DNA of 60,247 nt. It comes from Betaproteobacteria bacterium. GTDB taxonomy: Bacteria; Pseudomonadota; Gammaproteobacteria; Burkholderiales; SG8-39. Below the pieces are notes generated by a model. It was not told the origin of the DNA and made no database searches. It saw nothing but the letters and a program-made list of their open reading frames with translations. Below, in pieces: positions 39,097 through 48,046 of this stretch. Within the stretch, counting starts at the first letter, position 1. Every line of letters begins with the position of its first letter. The DNA lies in assembly GCA_009693235.1 (NCBI GenBank), contig SHXR01000020.1, positions 1-60,247 of the forward strand, in the 5' to 3' direction. The translations under genes and the position numbers were made by a program.

Positions 39097-39135
39097 TTAA
39101 GGAAACGCTGACTAAGCTATCGCGCCCAGTCAACA
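39097..39135 (+). repeat. Dispersed hairpin repeat, partial copy (E2)
   Basis: TTAAGGAAACGCTGACTAAG begins a partial copy of the repeat. Its stem reads TGACT (39109-39113) with AGTCA (39128-39132), whereas other copies have TGATT/AATCA: both sides changed together, keeping the hairpin. The similarity ends after about 39135. The rest of the 391-bp gap 39065-39455 shows no supportable gene; minus-strand fragments there look coding-like only over short lengths. Confidence 0.7.
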
Positions 39136-39455
39136 TGACCCAGCGTGACGAATGCCACGGAACCTGGCGGTCTCCTCTTCGGACGGTCCGCTTCGTTGGG
39201 AGCGGCACACTAGCGGTATGCCTTCTCGTTTCGGGACGCTTTAGTAATCCGCGCACGTTGCAGAGCGGTTGAAGCCAACCTAGTCCAATAAACGGACGTG
39301 TTCGCTTCGTTAATTTCTGCGTCACCCCTGCTCCCACGTCGCATTCAATCTTACGCGGTACCCCATCGCGACTCCGCTGTGCGACATGATTCAAGGAGAC
39401 GCCGCTCAAGCGGTTCGATTTCCAAGAATCGTCGGTCGCCGACAGGGAGTGCATC

Positions 39456-40895
39456 ATGGTCCAATTTTCAACTTCAGTAATCATTAGAGGTGGTCTGTTG
39501 TTGCTGGTTGCGTCTGTGCTGGGCGCATGCGGCGACGGCGGTGGAGGCGAGCCGGATCCGACGTCTCCACCGGTTGTTGTTCCACCGTCAGCATGGGGTG
39601 CACGGCAACCCGTGGAGCTCGATTCGACCGGCAATATGGGCAATGCTAACGTCGCTGTTGACGGTGCCGGTAATGCGATCGCGGTATGGGAGCGCACCGA
39701 AGGCGCCAATACGACGATCTGGGGAAAACTCTACATAATTGGAACGGGTTGGACTGCGACCCCAGTACAACTTTCCGGTGCCATCGGTGCTTCGGCGCCG
39801 CATGTCGCGGTCAATGCGGCAGGGGTCACGATCGCAGTGTGGCACGAGGCAAATCGGATTAAGGCGCGTCGCTACCTTATCTTAACCAATTCACTGGAGG
39901 CCACCCAAGATCTCGGCGAGGCCGACGCAAATCCTGCGGTGACCGCAGAAGCGCCAAAGCCGAAGATCGCGATCGATCCGAGCGGCAGCGCAATTGTTGT
40001 ATGGCATGAATTTAACGGCACCGTGAACAACATCTTCGCTAACCGATCCGTTGGGGGCATCTGGTCCGGGCTTACCCCAATGGAAACCGAAGGCGGTAAC
40101 GCGACCAATCCGCAGATCGCCATGGACGCAGCCGGCAATGCGATTGCGGTGTGGCAGCAGGATAGTGCCGCAGGCGACGAGGAAATCCGGGGAAGTCGCT
40201 ATACCATTGCCGGTGGTTGGGCGCCGTTTGCAACGGCATTAGACCACCCGACTGATACCGAGGCAGGTGTACCGCAGATCGCGATGAATGCCGACGGCGC
40301 AGCAATCATCGTGTGGCGAGAATTGGCTGCGGCCGGTGGCAACGTCATTTACGCCCGTCGCTATGCAGCTGGAATCTGGGCTGCGCCAGTGGCCGTTAGC
40401 GCCGTAGCTGGCGATAATGCGGATGCGCCACAAATCGCGATTGACCAAGCAGGTAATGGCGTCGCGGTCTGGACTCAATCCCAAACGGTCGGCGGGAAGG
40501 TCCGCGTCATGGCAAGTCGCTACGCGGCCAATGGCACACGGAGTCTTGCCGCTGCAATCGATGCCAATGACTTTGGCGACGCAGGCTCGCCTAAAATCGC
40601 GATGAATGCCGGCGGCAGCGCCTTCGTCGTGTGGCACGCCTTGGATTCGACATTGCCAACCGAGCAAACGCGTAGCATCTGGTCGAATCGATTGGTGGTT
40701 GGAGGAACGTGGAACCCAACAACGGCAGGGAGCCTTGAAAGCGTTGCAGCGGACAATGCCTCCGTGCCCATGTGGCGGTTGACACCAATGGTCGTGCCAC
40801 CGCTGTGTGGCAACAAGTTGATGGTGCCGTCGAGAGCATCTTCACCGCACGTTTCCAATAAGGAATTCGGTGCGCTGAATCGAGGCGGTTCGTAA
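39456..40895 (+). CDS. Lipoprotein with eight ~50-residue beta-propeller-like repeats, 3' frameshift
   Basis: A 479-residue exported lipoprotein: signal peptide with lipobox 'VLGAC', a Gly/Pro-rich linker, then repeats of the type 'PQIAMDAAGNAIAVWQQ' about every 50 residues. Seven are in frame. The eighth (HVAVDTNGRATAVWQQ) lies in another frame after a CCC run at 40767-40769, and that frame stops at 40861. One extra C restores a regular end, so the last ~45 residues of the written frame are out of frame. The repeats resemble beta-propeller blades; function is unknown, probably surface or periplasmic binding. A GGGAG ribosome-binding site precedes the ATG. Confidence 0.8.
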   Translation: MVQFSTSVIIRGGLLLLVASVLGACGDGGGGEPDPTSPPVVVPPSAWGARQPVELDSTGNMGNANVAVDGAGNAIAVWERTEGANTTIWGKLYIIGTGWTATPVQLSGAIGASAPHVAVNAAGVTIAVWHEANRIKARRYLILTNSLEATQDLGEADANPAVTAEAPKPKIAIDPSGSAIVVWHEFNGTVNNIFANRSVGGIWSGLTPMETEGGNATNPQIAMDAAGNAIAVWQQDSAAGDEEIRGSRYTIAGGWAPFATALDHPTDTEAGVPQIAMNADGAAIIVWRELAAAGGNVIYARRYAAGIWAAPVAVSAVAGDNADAPQIAIDQAGNGVAVWTQSQTVGGKVRVMASRYAANGTRSLAAAIDANDFGDAGSPKIAMNAGGSAFVVWHALDSTLPTEQTRSIWSNRLVVGGTWNPTTAGSLESVAADNASVPMWRLTPMVVPPLCGNKLMVPSRASSPHVSNKEFGALNRGGS

Positions 40896-40920
40896 CACGC
40901 TTCGGCTGTCGATCCAAAGC

Positions 40921-40952
40921 AAAACGCGACCAGTCGGTCGCGTTTTGTCTTT
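40921..40952. terminator. Bidirectional intrinsic terminator
   Basis: AAAACGCGACC (40921-40931) and GGTCGCGTTTT (40936-40946) form a perfect 11-bp stem with the 4-nt loop AGTC, with a T-rich tail on one side and an A-run giving T-rich RNA on the other. It lies between the convergent lipoprotein and TRAP receptor genes and can end both transcripts. Confidence 0.9.
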
Positions 40953-40963
40953 CTGCACTCGTC

Positions 40964-42067
40964 CTACTTCTTCGCGGCAGCGGCGGCACCCGATGCGGCA
41001 TACCGGTAGCTGTCGAGGGTGTTCTCCGCGACGCGGAACCAGAGGTTCTGGTCGTCACGGAACTTCGTCCACTGTTCATGGATCTTCTTGAAGTCCGCAC
41101 TCTTCGCGGACAGCTCGGCCATGGTCTCCTCGCTTGCCTTATAGCAGGCATCCATCACTGCCTTCGGGAACGCGCGCAATTGCGTGCCGGCACCCACCAA
41201 TTTTTTGAGAGCGATCGGATTTTTGGCGTCATAGCTCGCCGTCATCATCGTGTCCTGCTCGCGGGCGGCGCATTCGAGTGCCTCTTGAAATGCCTTGGGG
41301 AGTGCCTCCCATGCCTTGAGATTGACCAGCATCGTGTTTTGCGCGCTGCCTTCCCACCAACCCGGGTAGTAGTAGAACTTCGCGACTTTGTTGAGGCCAA
41401 GCTTTTCATCATCATGCGGTCCGATGAATTCCGCCGCATCGATGGTGCCCTTCTCAAGCGCTGCGTAGATGTCCCCCGGCGGAAGCTGCTGTGCGGTAAC
41501 GCCAAGCTTCGACAGGATGGATCCACCGATGCCGCCGATGCGCATCTTGAGACCCTTCAGATCCTGCACCGTCTTGATTTCCTTGCGATACCAACCGCCC
41601 ATTTGCACCCCGGTATTGCCGCATGGAAAATTGATAAGGCCGTAAGGCTTGAAGACATCGCGCAGCAACTCAGCACCGCCACCCCAGTTGAACCATGCAG
41701 CCTGTTGGCGCGCATTGAGTCCGAACGGGATGCCTGAATCGAACGTGAACGCCGGATTCTTGCCGATGAAAAATGTGGAGAGCGTGTGGGTGGCTTCGAA
41801 GGTCCCGCCGGCCACCGCATCGAACACTTGATTGCCAGGCACCAATTCGCCGGCAGCCATGACACGGATCTCAAACTTGCCCTCCGTGATCACGCCAACA
41901 CGTCTTGCCATGGCCTCGACTCCGCCATGCGTCGTGTCCAGGCTCTTTGGCCAACTGGTCTGCAACCGCCAGCGAACGGTTGGTGGGGTTTGCGCAATCG
42001 ACGGCGCTGCCGCGACACCAAGGGCGGCACCGACGCCGGCTCGTTTCAGGAACTCACGTCTACTCAT
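40964..42067 (-). CDS. TRAP transporter solute-binding protein (DctP-type) with Tat signal
   Basis: A 367-residue extracytoplasmic receptor of the TRAP family. It starts MSRREFLKRAG, a twin-arginine signal, then 'VRWRLQTSWPKSLDTTHGG', 'AAGELVPGNQVFDAV' and 'LKMRIGGIGGSILSKLGV', the latter carrying the ligand-binding Arg typical of DctP. This subtype ('YYYPGWWEGSAQNTMLVN') resembles receptors for keto acids or other monocarboxylates. ATG 42067 has a GGGAG site upstream. It is the last gene of the dctQMP set. Confidence 0.92.
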   Translation of the reverse strand: MSRREFLKRAGVGAALGVAAAPSIAQTPPTVRWRLQTSWPKSLDTTHGGVEAMARRVGVITEGKFEIRVMAAGELVPGNQVFDAVAGGTFEATHTLSTFFIGKNPAFTFDSGIPFGLNARQQAAWFNWGGGAELLRDVFKPYGLINFPCGNTGVQMGGWYRKEIKTVQDLKGLKMRIGGIGGSILSKLGVTAQQLPPGDIYAALEKGTIDAAEFIGPHDDEKLGLNKVAKFYYYPGWWEGSAQNTMLVNLKAWEALPKAFQEALECAAREQDTMMTASYDAKNPIALKKLVGAGTQLRAFPKAVMDACYKASEETMAELSAKSADFKKIHEQWTKFRDDQNLWFRVAENTLDSYRYAASGAAAAAKK

Positions 42068-42132
42068 TGCATTCTCCCGTTTGAACATGCCGGTACCCCG
42101 GCGGATAAATTTGGACCGAGCCTATTGTGCAC

Positions 42133-43578
42133 CTACTTCTTTCCTGCATCCTGTACTGACCGTTCGAACTGCTTTTGCAGATCATCATCAGATGTTGCAT
42201 CGACGGCCGGTGCTTCCAGTTGGATGTTGACCTGATCGAGATCGACGATTGGATCGGTGCTGAGAAATGCGGTGATCACATCTGGGAAGGCGATCACCAA
42301 CGACACCATGACGAGCTGCAGGAACACCCATGGAATCGCGCCAAGGTAGATGTCATTGCTTTTCACTTCGCGCGGCGCGATGCCCCTTAGGTAAAACAGC
42401 GCGAAACCAAACGGCGGATGCATGTAAGACGTCTGCAGATTCACGCACAGCAGCACGCCAAACCAAACGAGATCGATGCCTAACTTCTGCGCGACCGGCG
42501 CAAGGAGCGGTACGACGATGAACGCGATCTCGAAGAAATCGAGAAAGAACGCGAGGAAGAAGACAAACAGATTGACGACGATCAGAAAGCCGACCTTGCC
42601 GCCCGGCAAATCACCAAGCAAATGCTCGATCCAGAGGCCCCCATCAAATCCTTGGAATACGAGTGAGAATACCGTGGCACCGATGAGAATGAAAATCACC
42701 ATCGCAGTGATCCGCATCGTTGAGTCCATGCCCTGCGATACCAGCGTTGGCGTGAGGCGGCCCCGCATCGCAGCGAGCACCATCGCGCCGACCGCGCCCA
42801 TGGCCCCCGATTCGGTCGGTGTGGCGAGACCGAAGAAGATCGTTCCCAGCACGAGGAAGATCAGTCCAAGCGATGGCACGACGCCCCATGCCACGCGCGT
42901 CCACAGCGCCCAACCACGCAGCTTGCGGGCTTCCGGCGGCAGGGCAGGGACCCATTGCGGTCGAACAATCGAGACGACCCAGATGAAGACGATAAAGAGT
43001 AGCGTCTGCACAATGGAAGGACCAATCGCGCCCGCATACATATCGCCCACCGAGCGGCCCAGTTGATCGGCCAGCACCACGAGTACCAGAGAGGGCGGAA
43101 TGAGCTGCGTGATCGTGCCTGACGCGGCGATCACGCCGGTTGCGATCTTCATGTTGTAGCCATAACGCATCATCGCCGGCAGGGCAATCATGCCCATTGC
43201 GATGACCGATGCCGCCACCGTTCCGGTAATTGCGCCGAGGATGGCGCCCACGACGATGACCGAATAGGCGAGTCCGCCAGGTAGCGCACCGAACGCCTGT
43301 CCCATGCTTTCCAGTAAATCCTCGGCGAGGCCGCACCGTTCGAGGATGGCGCCCATGAAGGTGAAAAATGGAATCGCGAGCAAGAGGTCGTTGGAAAGAA
43401 TGCCAAAGACACGCAGCGGCAGACTGGCAAGAAAATCCGGCACGAAGAAGCCAAGGTGAACGCCGATGATGCCGAAAAATAAGCCGAGCGCCGCCAGGGA
43501 GAACGCGACTGGGTAGCCGATCAGGAGGAATCCGATCAGGCCGACAAACATCAGTGGTGCCATGATTTCAGCGGTCAT
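42133..43578 (-). CDS. TRAP transporter large permease (DctM-type)
   Basis: A 481-residue membrane protein with about 12 hydrophobic segments, including 'IPFFTFMGAILERCGLAEDLLE', quoted in part as IPFFTFMGAILERCG, and 'GAILGAITGTVAASVIAMG', the DctM gate signature. The C-terminal ~60 residues are a hydrophilic extension (VNIQLEAPAVDATSDDD...). It drives Na+- or H+-coupled uptake with DctQ and the DctP receptor downstream. Confidence 0.93.
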   Translation of the reverse strand: MTAEIMAPLMFVGLIGFLLIGYPVAFSLAALGLFFGIIGVHLGFFVPDFLASLPLRVFGILSNDLLLAIPFFTFMGAILERCGLAEDLLESMGQAFGALPGGLAYSVIVVGAILGAITGTVAASVIAMGMIALPAMMRYGYNMKIATGVIAASGTITQLIPPSLVLVVLADQLGRSVGDMYAGAIGPSIVQTLLFIVFIWVVSIVRPQWVPALPPEARKLRGWALWTRVAWGVVPSLGLIFLVLGTIFFGLATPTESGAMGAVGAMVLAAMRGRLTPTLVSQGMDSTMRITAMVIFILIGATVFSLVFQGFDGGLWIEHLLGDLPGGKVGFLIVVNLFVFFLAFFLDFFEIAFIVVPLLAPVAQKLGIDLVWFGVLLCVNLQTSYMHPPFGFALFYLRGIAPREVKSNDIYLGAIPWVFLQLVMVSLVIAFPDVITAFLSTDPIVDLDQVNIQLEAPAVDATSDDDLQKQFERSVQDAGKK

Positions 43579-43600
43579 GACCGAATGTCCTTCACCAGGC

Positions 43601-44140
43601 TCATTGCAGCGGCCGCTCGTAATGCGACTCGGCAGGCAAGTGTCCGGTCAACATGGCGATGCGCTTGACGATCTCCGATGCGCCTTGCAACGCCACGAGG
43701 AAAAAGCCGACGGGCAATGCCATGCGTGCCGGCCAGCGCACCAAGCCACCCGCATTGGGTGAAATTTCCCCAGTATGGAATGCATCGATCGCCGGCCCCA
43801 GGCAAAGGTAGAGCAGATAAAGCGTCGCGGGCATCAGGAAGATCAAAAGGCCAAGCAGATCGACCCAGATCTTTGCGCGCGTTGAGAGCGGTCCATAAAT
43901 TAGATCGACGCGCACGTGTTCATTGGCCTTCAGCACAAACGCGGCGCCCAGCATCACCATATAGGCGAATAGGTACCACTGCAGCTCAAGCCAGGCATTC
44001 GATCCAAGATTGAAAGTGTAGCGGATCGCGGCATTTCCCGCGCTGACCAGACATGCGGCAAGGACGCAGCCCGACGCAATCCAGGCGATCCAGCGGTTCA
44101 AGCGGTCGATTCGGGAGGAGAAATTCGAGAGCAAATGCAT
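43601..44140 (-). CDS. TRAP transporter small permease (DctQ-type)
   Basis: A 179-residue protein with four hydrophobic segments and the DctQ core 'NAWLELQWYLFAYMVMLGAA' and 'EHVRVDLIYGPL'. It begins the dctQMP operon on the minus strand, 22 nt before dctM. It is divergent from the DUF1116 gene across about 140 bp. Confidence 0.9.
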   Translation of the reverse strand: MHLLSNFSSRIDRLNRWIAWIASGCVLAACLVSAGNAAIRYTFNLGSNAWLELQWYLFAYMVMLGAAFVLKANEHVRVDLIYGPLSTRAKIWVDLLGLLIFLMPATLYLLYLCLGPAIDAFHTGEISPNAGGLVRWPARMALPVGFFLVALQGASEIVKRIAMLTGHLPAESHYERPLQ

Positions 44141-44280
44141 TGAGCAGCTTTAACGAGACATCCCGCGGAGGTATGTGATCGGGCGTGCGGGGCACCCTGG
44201 CACTGCATAGCGTAGGCTTGGTTCACCACGATGTTAGTACACTAGCGGCATGCGCGTGGGCGCGATGGGGAAGACCAGCC

Positions 44281-45474
44281 ATGTCAATTGAAAGTCCGAG
44301 CGCGAATGCCAACGCATTGGCGCGCATTTACCGGGTAATGCCGTGCTGGACCGCGGTGCATCGAGCCGGCGAAGCCCTGTCCTTGCCGCCTCGCACGCTC
44401 TTACATGCCGGACCGCAGTTCCGTGATCCGCGCCGACTACCGCCGCCGATGTTGAACAGCGCAGTCCTCTCATGTCTCTACGAGGGCTGGGCCGGTGATG
44501 AATTGGAGGCCGAGCGCTTGATCGCAGCAGGCGGCATCAAGTTTGAGCCATCCTATTCGCGCCGCGCATCGACGCCGTTGGTGGCCATGATTTCGCCCAA
44601 TACGACGGTGGTCGAGATTCAAGACCATCAAAGTGGCGCTCGCTGGTTCGGCTTCTTGGGCACCGGCGCAGGACCACAACAGCGATTCGGCGCGCGTGAC
44701 CCTGCCATCCTCGATCGGCTGGCATTTCGCGAGCGTGAATTGTTGCCAGGCTTCGGGGCGCTGTTGCAGGCGCCGATCGACTTGCTGTCGATCGCACGGT
44801 CCGCGCTGACCGAAGGCGACGACCTCCACAATCGATTGTCCAGCGCGACGGCCGTGCTGCATGCGGTGCTTGGGACGCGAAACACCGATGCGTCGGCGGT
44901 GCGGGCGGCGCTGACGACTGTTGTTGAAGCGCCGCTCTATTTCCTGAACCTTTGGATGCCTGCTTGCGCGCTGATGCTGGATGCGGCCGCCGGCACCATC
45001 GGTTCTACGCTCGTTACCAAGCTCTGTTCAAATGGAGAGGTGGTCGGGATCCAACTGGCCGGCATGCGTGATCGTTGGTTCACCGCGGTGCCCGCGCTGG
45101 TTCAAGGTCCCTTCATGAAGGGTGCTCCGGAGCATCCGCAATTTCCGCCGGCCACTGGTGATAGCGGCATTATCGATGCATTTGGCCTTGGCGGGCAGGC
45201 GCTACGTCGCGCACCCAGTCTCCTTGCTGCCTTCGCCCCATGGCTTGCTGCCGACGACGCGCCGCGCGCCCTTCGTCAATTGGCGGGGTGTCATACGGTC
45301 CTCGGCATTGAGATGGGGCTCGATGCGGCCGCCATCGTTCGCTCCGGACAATCGCCATTGTTGTCGACGGGCATGGTCTCAGCGGCCGGCCGGGGACTGC
45401 TTGGCCGCGGACTCTGCGCGATGCCTATTGAACCTTTTGCTGACGCCATGCGCGCCATGGAGATGTCGTCATGA
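44281..45474 (+). CDS. DUF1116 family protein (AllG/YlbE-like)
   Basis: A 397-residue protein from ATG 44281 (MSIESPSANANALARIYRVM). The pattern 'PPMLNSAVLSCLYEGWAGDE', 'GGIKFEPSYSRRASTPLVAM' and 'GIEMGLDAAAIVRSGQSP' fits the DUF1116 family, which includes YlbE/AllG of the oxamate carbamoyltransferase complex of allantoin catabolism. The usual FdrA-type partner is not present here, so it may act on another carbamoyl or acyl substrate. Stop overlaps the SDR start (ATGA), so the two are co-translated. Confidence 0.75.
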   Translation: MSIESPSANANALARIYRVMPCWTAVHRAGEALSLPPRTLLHAGPQFRDPRRLPPPMLNSAVLSCLYEGWAGDELEAERLIAAGGIKFEPSYSRRASTPLVAMISPNTTVVEIQDHQSGARWFGFLGTGAGPQQRFGARDPAILDRLAFRERELLPGFGALLQAPIDLLSIARSALTEGDDLHNRLSSATAVLHAVLGTRNTDASAVRAALTTVVEAPLYFLNLWMPACALMLDAAAGTIGSTLVTKLCSNGEVVGIQLAGMRDRWFTAVPALVQGPFMKGAPEHPQFPPATGDSGIIDAFGLGGQALRRAPSLLAAFAPWLAADDAPRALRQLAGCHTVLGIEMGLDAAAIVRSGQSPLLSTGMVSAAGRGLLGRGLCAMPIEPFADAMRAMEMSS

Positions 45475-46226
45475 AACTGGCCGGGAAAGTCGCCGTGATC
45501 ACCGGCGGTGCCATGGGGATTGGTCGTGCTATCGCCGAAGGGCTCGCCACCGAAGGCGCGCGCATCGTGATCGCCGATCGGGCGCGGGCGGTCGAGGCTG
45601 CAGCGGCAATGAGCGCGCAAGGATTTTCGGCCGCAGGTATTGCAACCGACGTGGCCAACGAAGCGGATGTCGAGCGAATGGCCAAGCATGCGGTCGAGAC
45701 ATTCGGCGGCATCGACATTCTCATTCCCAACGCAGCGATCTTCACGACTATCCGGCCGAAGCCGTTTCATGAAATCACGGCGCAGGAATGGCGGGACGTG
45801 ATGGATGTCAATACGCTTGGGGTATTCCTGTCGGTGCGCGCATGCCTGGCTGCGCTGTCGAGATCGACAAGTGGCCGGGTCATCACCATTTCTTCCGGCG
45901 TCGCGTTCAAAGGCAATCCGCTTTACTTGCACTATGTGGCGAGTAAAGGCGCGGTCGTCTCGATGACGCGGTCCTTGGCGCGGGAACTCGGTCCCCGAAA
46001 AATCCTAGTCAACAGTCTGGCGCCAGGATTTACGCTGAGCGATGGTGTATTGGCAAATCCGGCGCTGATCGCCGGTGCCCGCAAACCTTCGCTTGGCGGC
46101 CGCACGCTGGAACGGGACATGTATCCGAGCGATCTGGTCGGTGCGGCACTATTTTTTGCCGGGCCGGACTCGGCGTTCATCACCGGCCAGACGCTGGTCG
46201 TGGATGGTGGCACCTACTTTCACTAG
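45471..46226 (+). CDS. Short-chain dehydrogenase/reductase
   Basis: A 251-residue classical SDR: cofactor motif 'TGGAMGIGRA', 'NAA' at 'LIPNAAIF', catalytic Ser in 'ITISSGVAF', Tyr-Lys in 'YVASKGA' and a C-terminal 'GQTLVVDGGTYFH'. 'IADRA' after beta-2 suggests NAD preference. It is translationally coupled to the DUF1116 gene and converges on pncC with only 14 nt between stops. Substrate unknown. Confidence 0.9.
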   Translation: MKLAGKVAVITGGAMGIGRAIAEGLATEGARIVIADRARAVEAAAAMSAQGFSAAGIATDVANEADVERMAKHAVETFGGIDILIPNAAIFTTIRPKPFHEITAQEWRDVMDVNTLGVFLSVRACLAALSRSTSGRVITISSGVAFKGNPLYLHYVASKGAVVSMTRSLARELGPRKILVNSLAPGFTLSDGVLANPALIAGARKPSLGGRTLERDMYPSDLVGAALFFAGPDSAFITGQTLVVDGGTYFH

Positions 46227-46240
46227 GGCGCCACGAGCGC

Positions 46241-46732
46241 TTAGGTCGATAGCTGCTTGATCAACACGCCGAGCGCCGCTCCGACGCCGGCAATGCGCAC
46301 GGCATCCCGATCGCCGCTAAAGACATGACGTTCGACGATCGTGGCACGATCGCTGCAGGCCGCGGCGACAAAAACGGTACCGACCGGATTCGTATCGTTA
46401 CCCCCGCCTGGACCAGCGTATCCGGTCACCGCCACCGCTACGCCAGCCGTTGAATGGCGTAGCGCGCCTTCCGCCAGGCCTTTAGTGATGGGGCCGCTCA
46501 CCGCACCATGTTCTTTTGCGATCGCCTCGGGCACCCCAAGACCGGTTGCTTTGGCGCTGTCGTGATACAGCACGAAGCCCCGCTCGAATACCTGCGATGC
46601 ACCGGACACCGACGTGAGACAGGCTGAGACGAGGCCCGCCGTCACCGTCTCCGCGGTGGCGATGCGAATGCCCGCATTCTTCGCCAGCGTCAACGCCCTG
46701 GACGCGCGTTCGAGATGCTCATTGGGAAACAT
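46241..46732 (-). CDS. pncC: PncC/CinA C-terminal domain, nicotinamide-nucleotide amidase
   Basis: A 163-residue stand-alone CinA-C protein, which in characterised cases deamidates NMN to nicotinate mononucleotide. It has 'IATAETVTAGLVSACLTSVSGA' (quoted in part: ATAETVTAGLVS) and 'AVTGYAGPGG'. The usual AESCT motif is AETVT here. It is the last gene of the minus-strand operon that begins with a NadC-like gene, so a nucleotide-related role for the operon is plausible. Confidence 0.88.
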   Translation of the reverse strand: MFPNEHLERASRALTLAKNAGIRIATAETVTAGLVSACLTSVSGASQVFERGFVLYHDSAKATGLGVPEAIAKEHGAVSGPITKGLAEGALRHSTAGVAVAVTGYAGPGGGNDTNPVGTVFVAAACSDRATIVERHVFSGDRDAVRIAGVGAALGVLIKQLST

Positions 46733-46750
46733 GGGCCGGTTATCCTTTGC

Positions 46751-48022
46751 TCATTGCAATATGTTTTTCCAAATGCGCCCATCCTTCATGACCATCTTAA
46801 TGTGCGCACGTTCATTCAGTAACTTGATGTTTGCCAGGGGATCGTCGGCCACGACCAGTACATCGGCCAGACGGCCGGGAACCAGGGCACCCAATTCGGG
46901 TCGCTCGATGCATTCAGCCGCGCGGCTGGTTGCCGATACGATCGCTTCCATCGGCGACATGCCGAGCCAATCGACCATGAATTGCAGTTCGACGAGATTC
47001 TCACCCACCAGCAGTCGATGCGATTGGTCGGTTCCAAATGCTATGTTCACACCGCGTTTCAGCGCTTCTCGATACAGCGGAATATGCGCCTGCATCTTGG
47101 CGTAGATCTCGGCATCCTTCGCATCTTCCTTGGCGAGCTGCTGTGCATTCCAGGCGGCATTTTTCTTGCGATGCTCGACCGATAGCGGGACGAGCGCGAG
47201 CGTCGGCACCCACCAGGTTCCTTGCCGGACCATCGTATCGATGCATTCTTCATCGATGAACCAACCGTGTTCGAGCGAATGCACACCCGCCTCGAGCGCG
47301 GGCCGGATTCCTTCAATACCCTCGGCATGCACCGCGACGCGCTTCCGGCGCATCGCCGCCTCGGTGACTGCGGTGCGCAGTTCTGCGACGGTAAATTGCG
47401 CTTCGTCCCATGAATCGGTCACCGAGGTAATGCCACCGGTCGCGCAGATTTTCACGAAGTCGGCGCCCGCCATCAATACATGCCGCACCAGGCGGCGCAC
47501 ATCGTCGACCCCATCGGCCACCGGGCTTGGTAGCCATGCGCGCTTCTGGATGCGGATGCCAGCAGGCAGCCACGCATCACCATGTCCGCCGGTCTGCGAA
47601 ATCATGACGACTGCAATCAAGAGGCGCGGACCGACCACGAAGCCTTCTTCGATCGCTTGACGAAATCCGGCGTCCGCGCCGCCCATGTCACGCGCGGTGG
47701 TGACACCGCAGGCCAGGGTTTCGTCAAGGATGGCCGTCGAGCGAAGTACGTTGTATGTTGGCGCATTCAACAGGTGCTGGCGCATATCGCGGGCCCGGTA
47801 GGTGCCATGCACATGGCAATCGATGATACCGGGTAGCACCGTGAGGCCGGTCACATCGATCTTTATTGCATCGCGTGGGATCACGATGGCATCGGCGCGA
47901 CCCGCGGCCACGACTTTTCCTGACGATACGATCAGCGCCGAATGGTTGATCGGGTCCTCGCCAAGCCCGTCTATCAAGCGGCCACCGATCAGCGCATAGG
48001 TCGATTGCGGAGGAACATTCAT
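46751..48022 (-). CDS. Amidohydrolase (imidazolonepropionase-like, metal-dependent)
   Basis: A 423-residue amidohydrolase-superfamily enzyme. Metal ligands: HxH in 'IIDCHVHGTYR', a lysine (possibly carbamylated) in 'DFVKICATGGI', His in 'VAVHAEGIEG' and 'SLEHGWFID', and Asp in 'AFGTDQSHRL'. This is the subgroup that hydrolyses cyclic amides, imidazolones or Xaa-Pro dipeptides. Between the ALDH gene (24 nt) and pncC (18 nt), it likely opens or trims a ring or amide intermediate of the operon's pathway. Confidence 0.87.
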   Translation of the reverse strand: MNVPPQSTYALIGGRLIDGLGEDPINHSALIVSSGKVVAAGRADAIVIPRDAIKIDVTGLTVLPGIIDCHVHGTYRARDMRQHLLNAPTYNVLRSTAILDETLACGVTTARDMGGADAGFRQAIEEGFVVGPRLLIAVVMISQTGGHGDAWLPAGIRIQKRAWLPSPVADGVDDVRRLVRHVLMAGADFVKICATGGITSVTDSWDEAQFTVAELRTAVTEAAMRRKRVAVHAEGIEGIRPALEAGVHSLEHGWFIDEECIDTMVRQGTWWVPTLALVPLSVEHRKKNAAWNAQQLAKEDAKDAEIYAKMQAHIPLYREALKRGVNIAFGTDQSHRLLVGENLVELQFMVDWLGMSPMEAIVSATSRAAECIERPELGALVPGRLADVLVVADDPLANIKLLNERAHIKMVMKDGRIWKNILQ

Positions 48023-48046
48023 TGGCGGTCTCGGGAGAGAGTCAGG

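Noticed and set aside
39136-39455. Possible short coding fragments on the minus strand and a T-arm-like GGTTCGATTTCC at 39412.
   Set aside because: Fragments are too short and show no recognisable motif; the T-arm-like sequence lacks a matching stem and acceptor arm, so it is not a tRNA.
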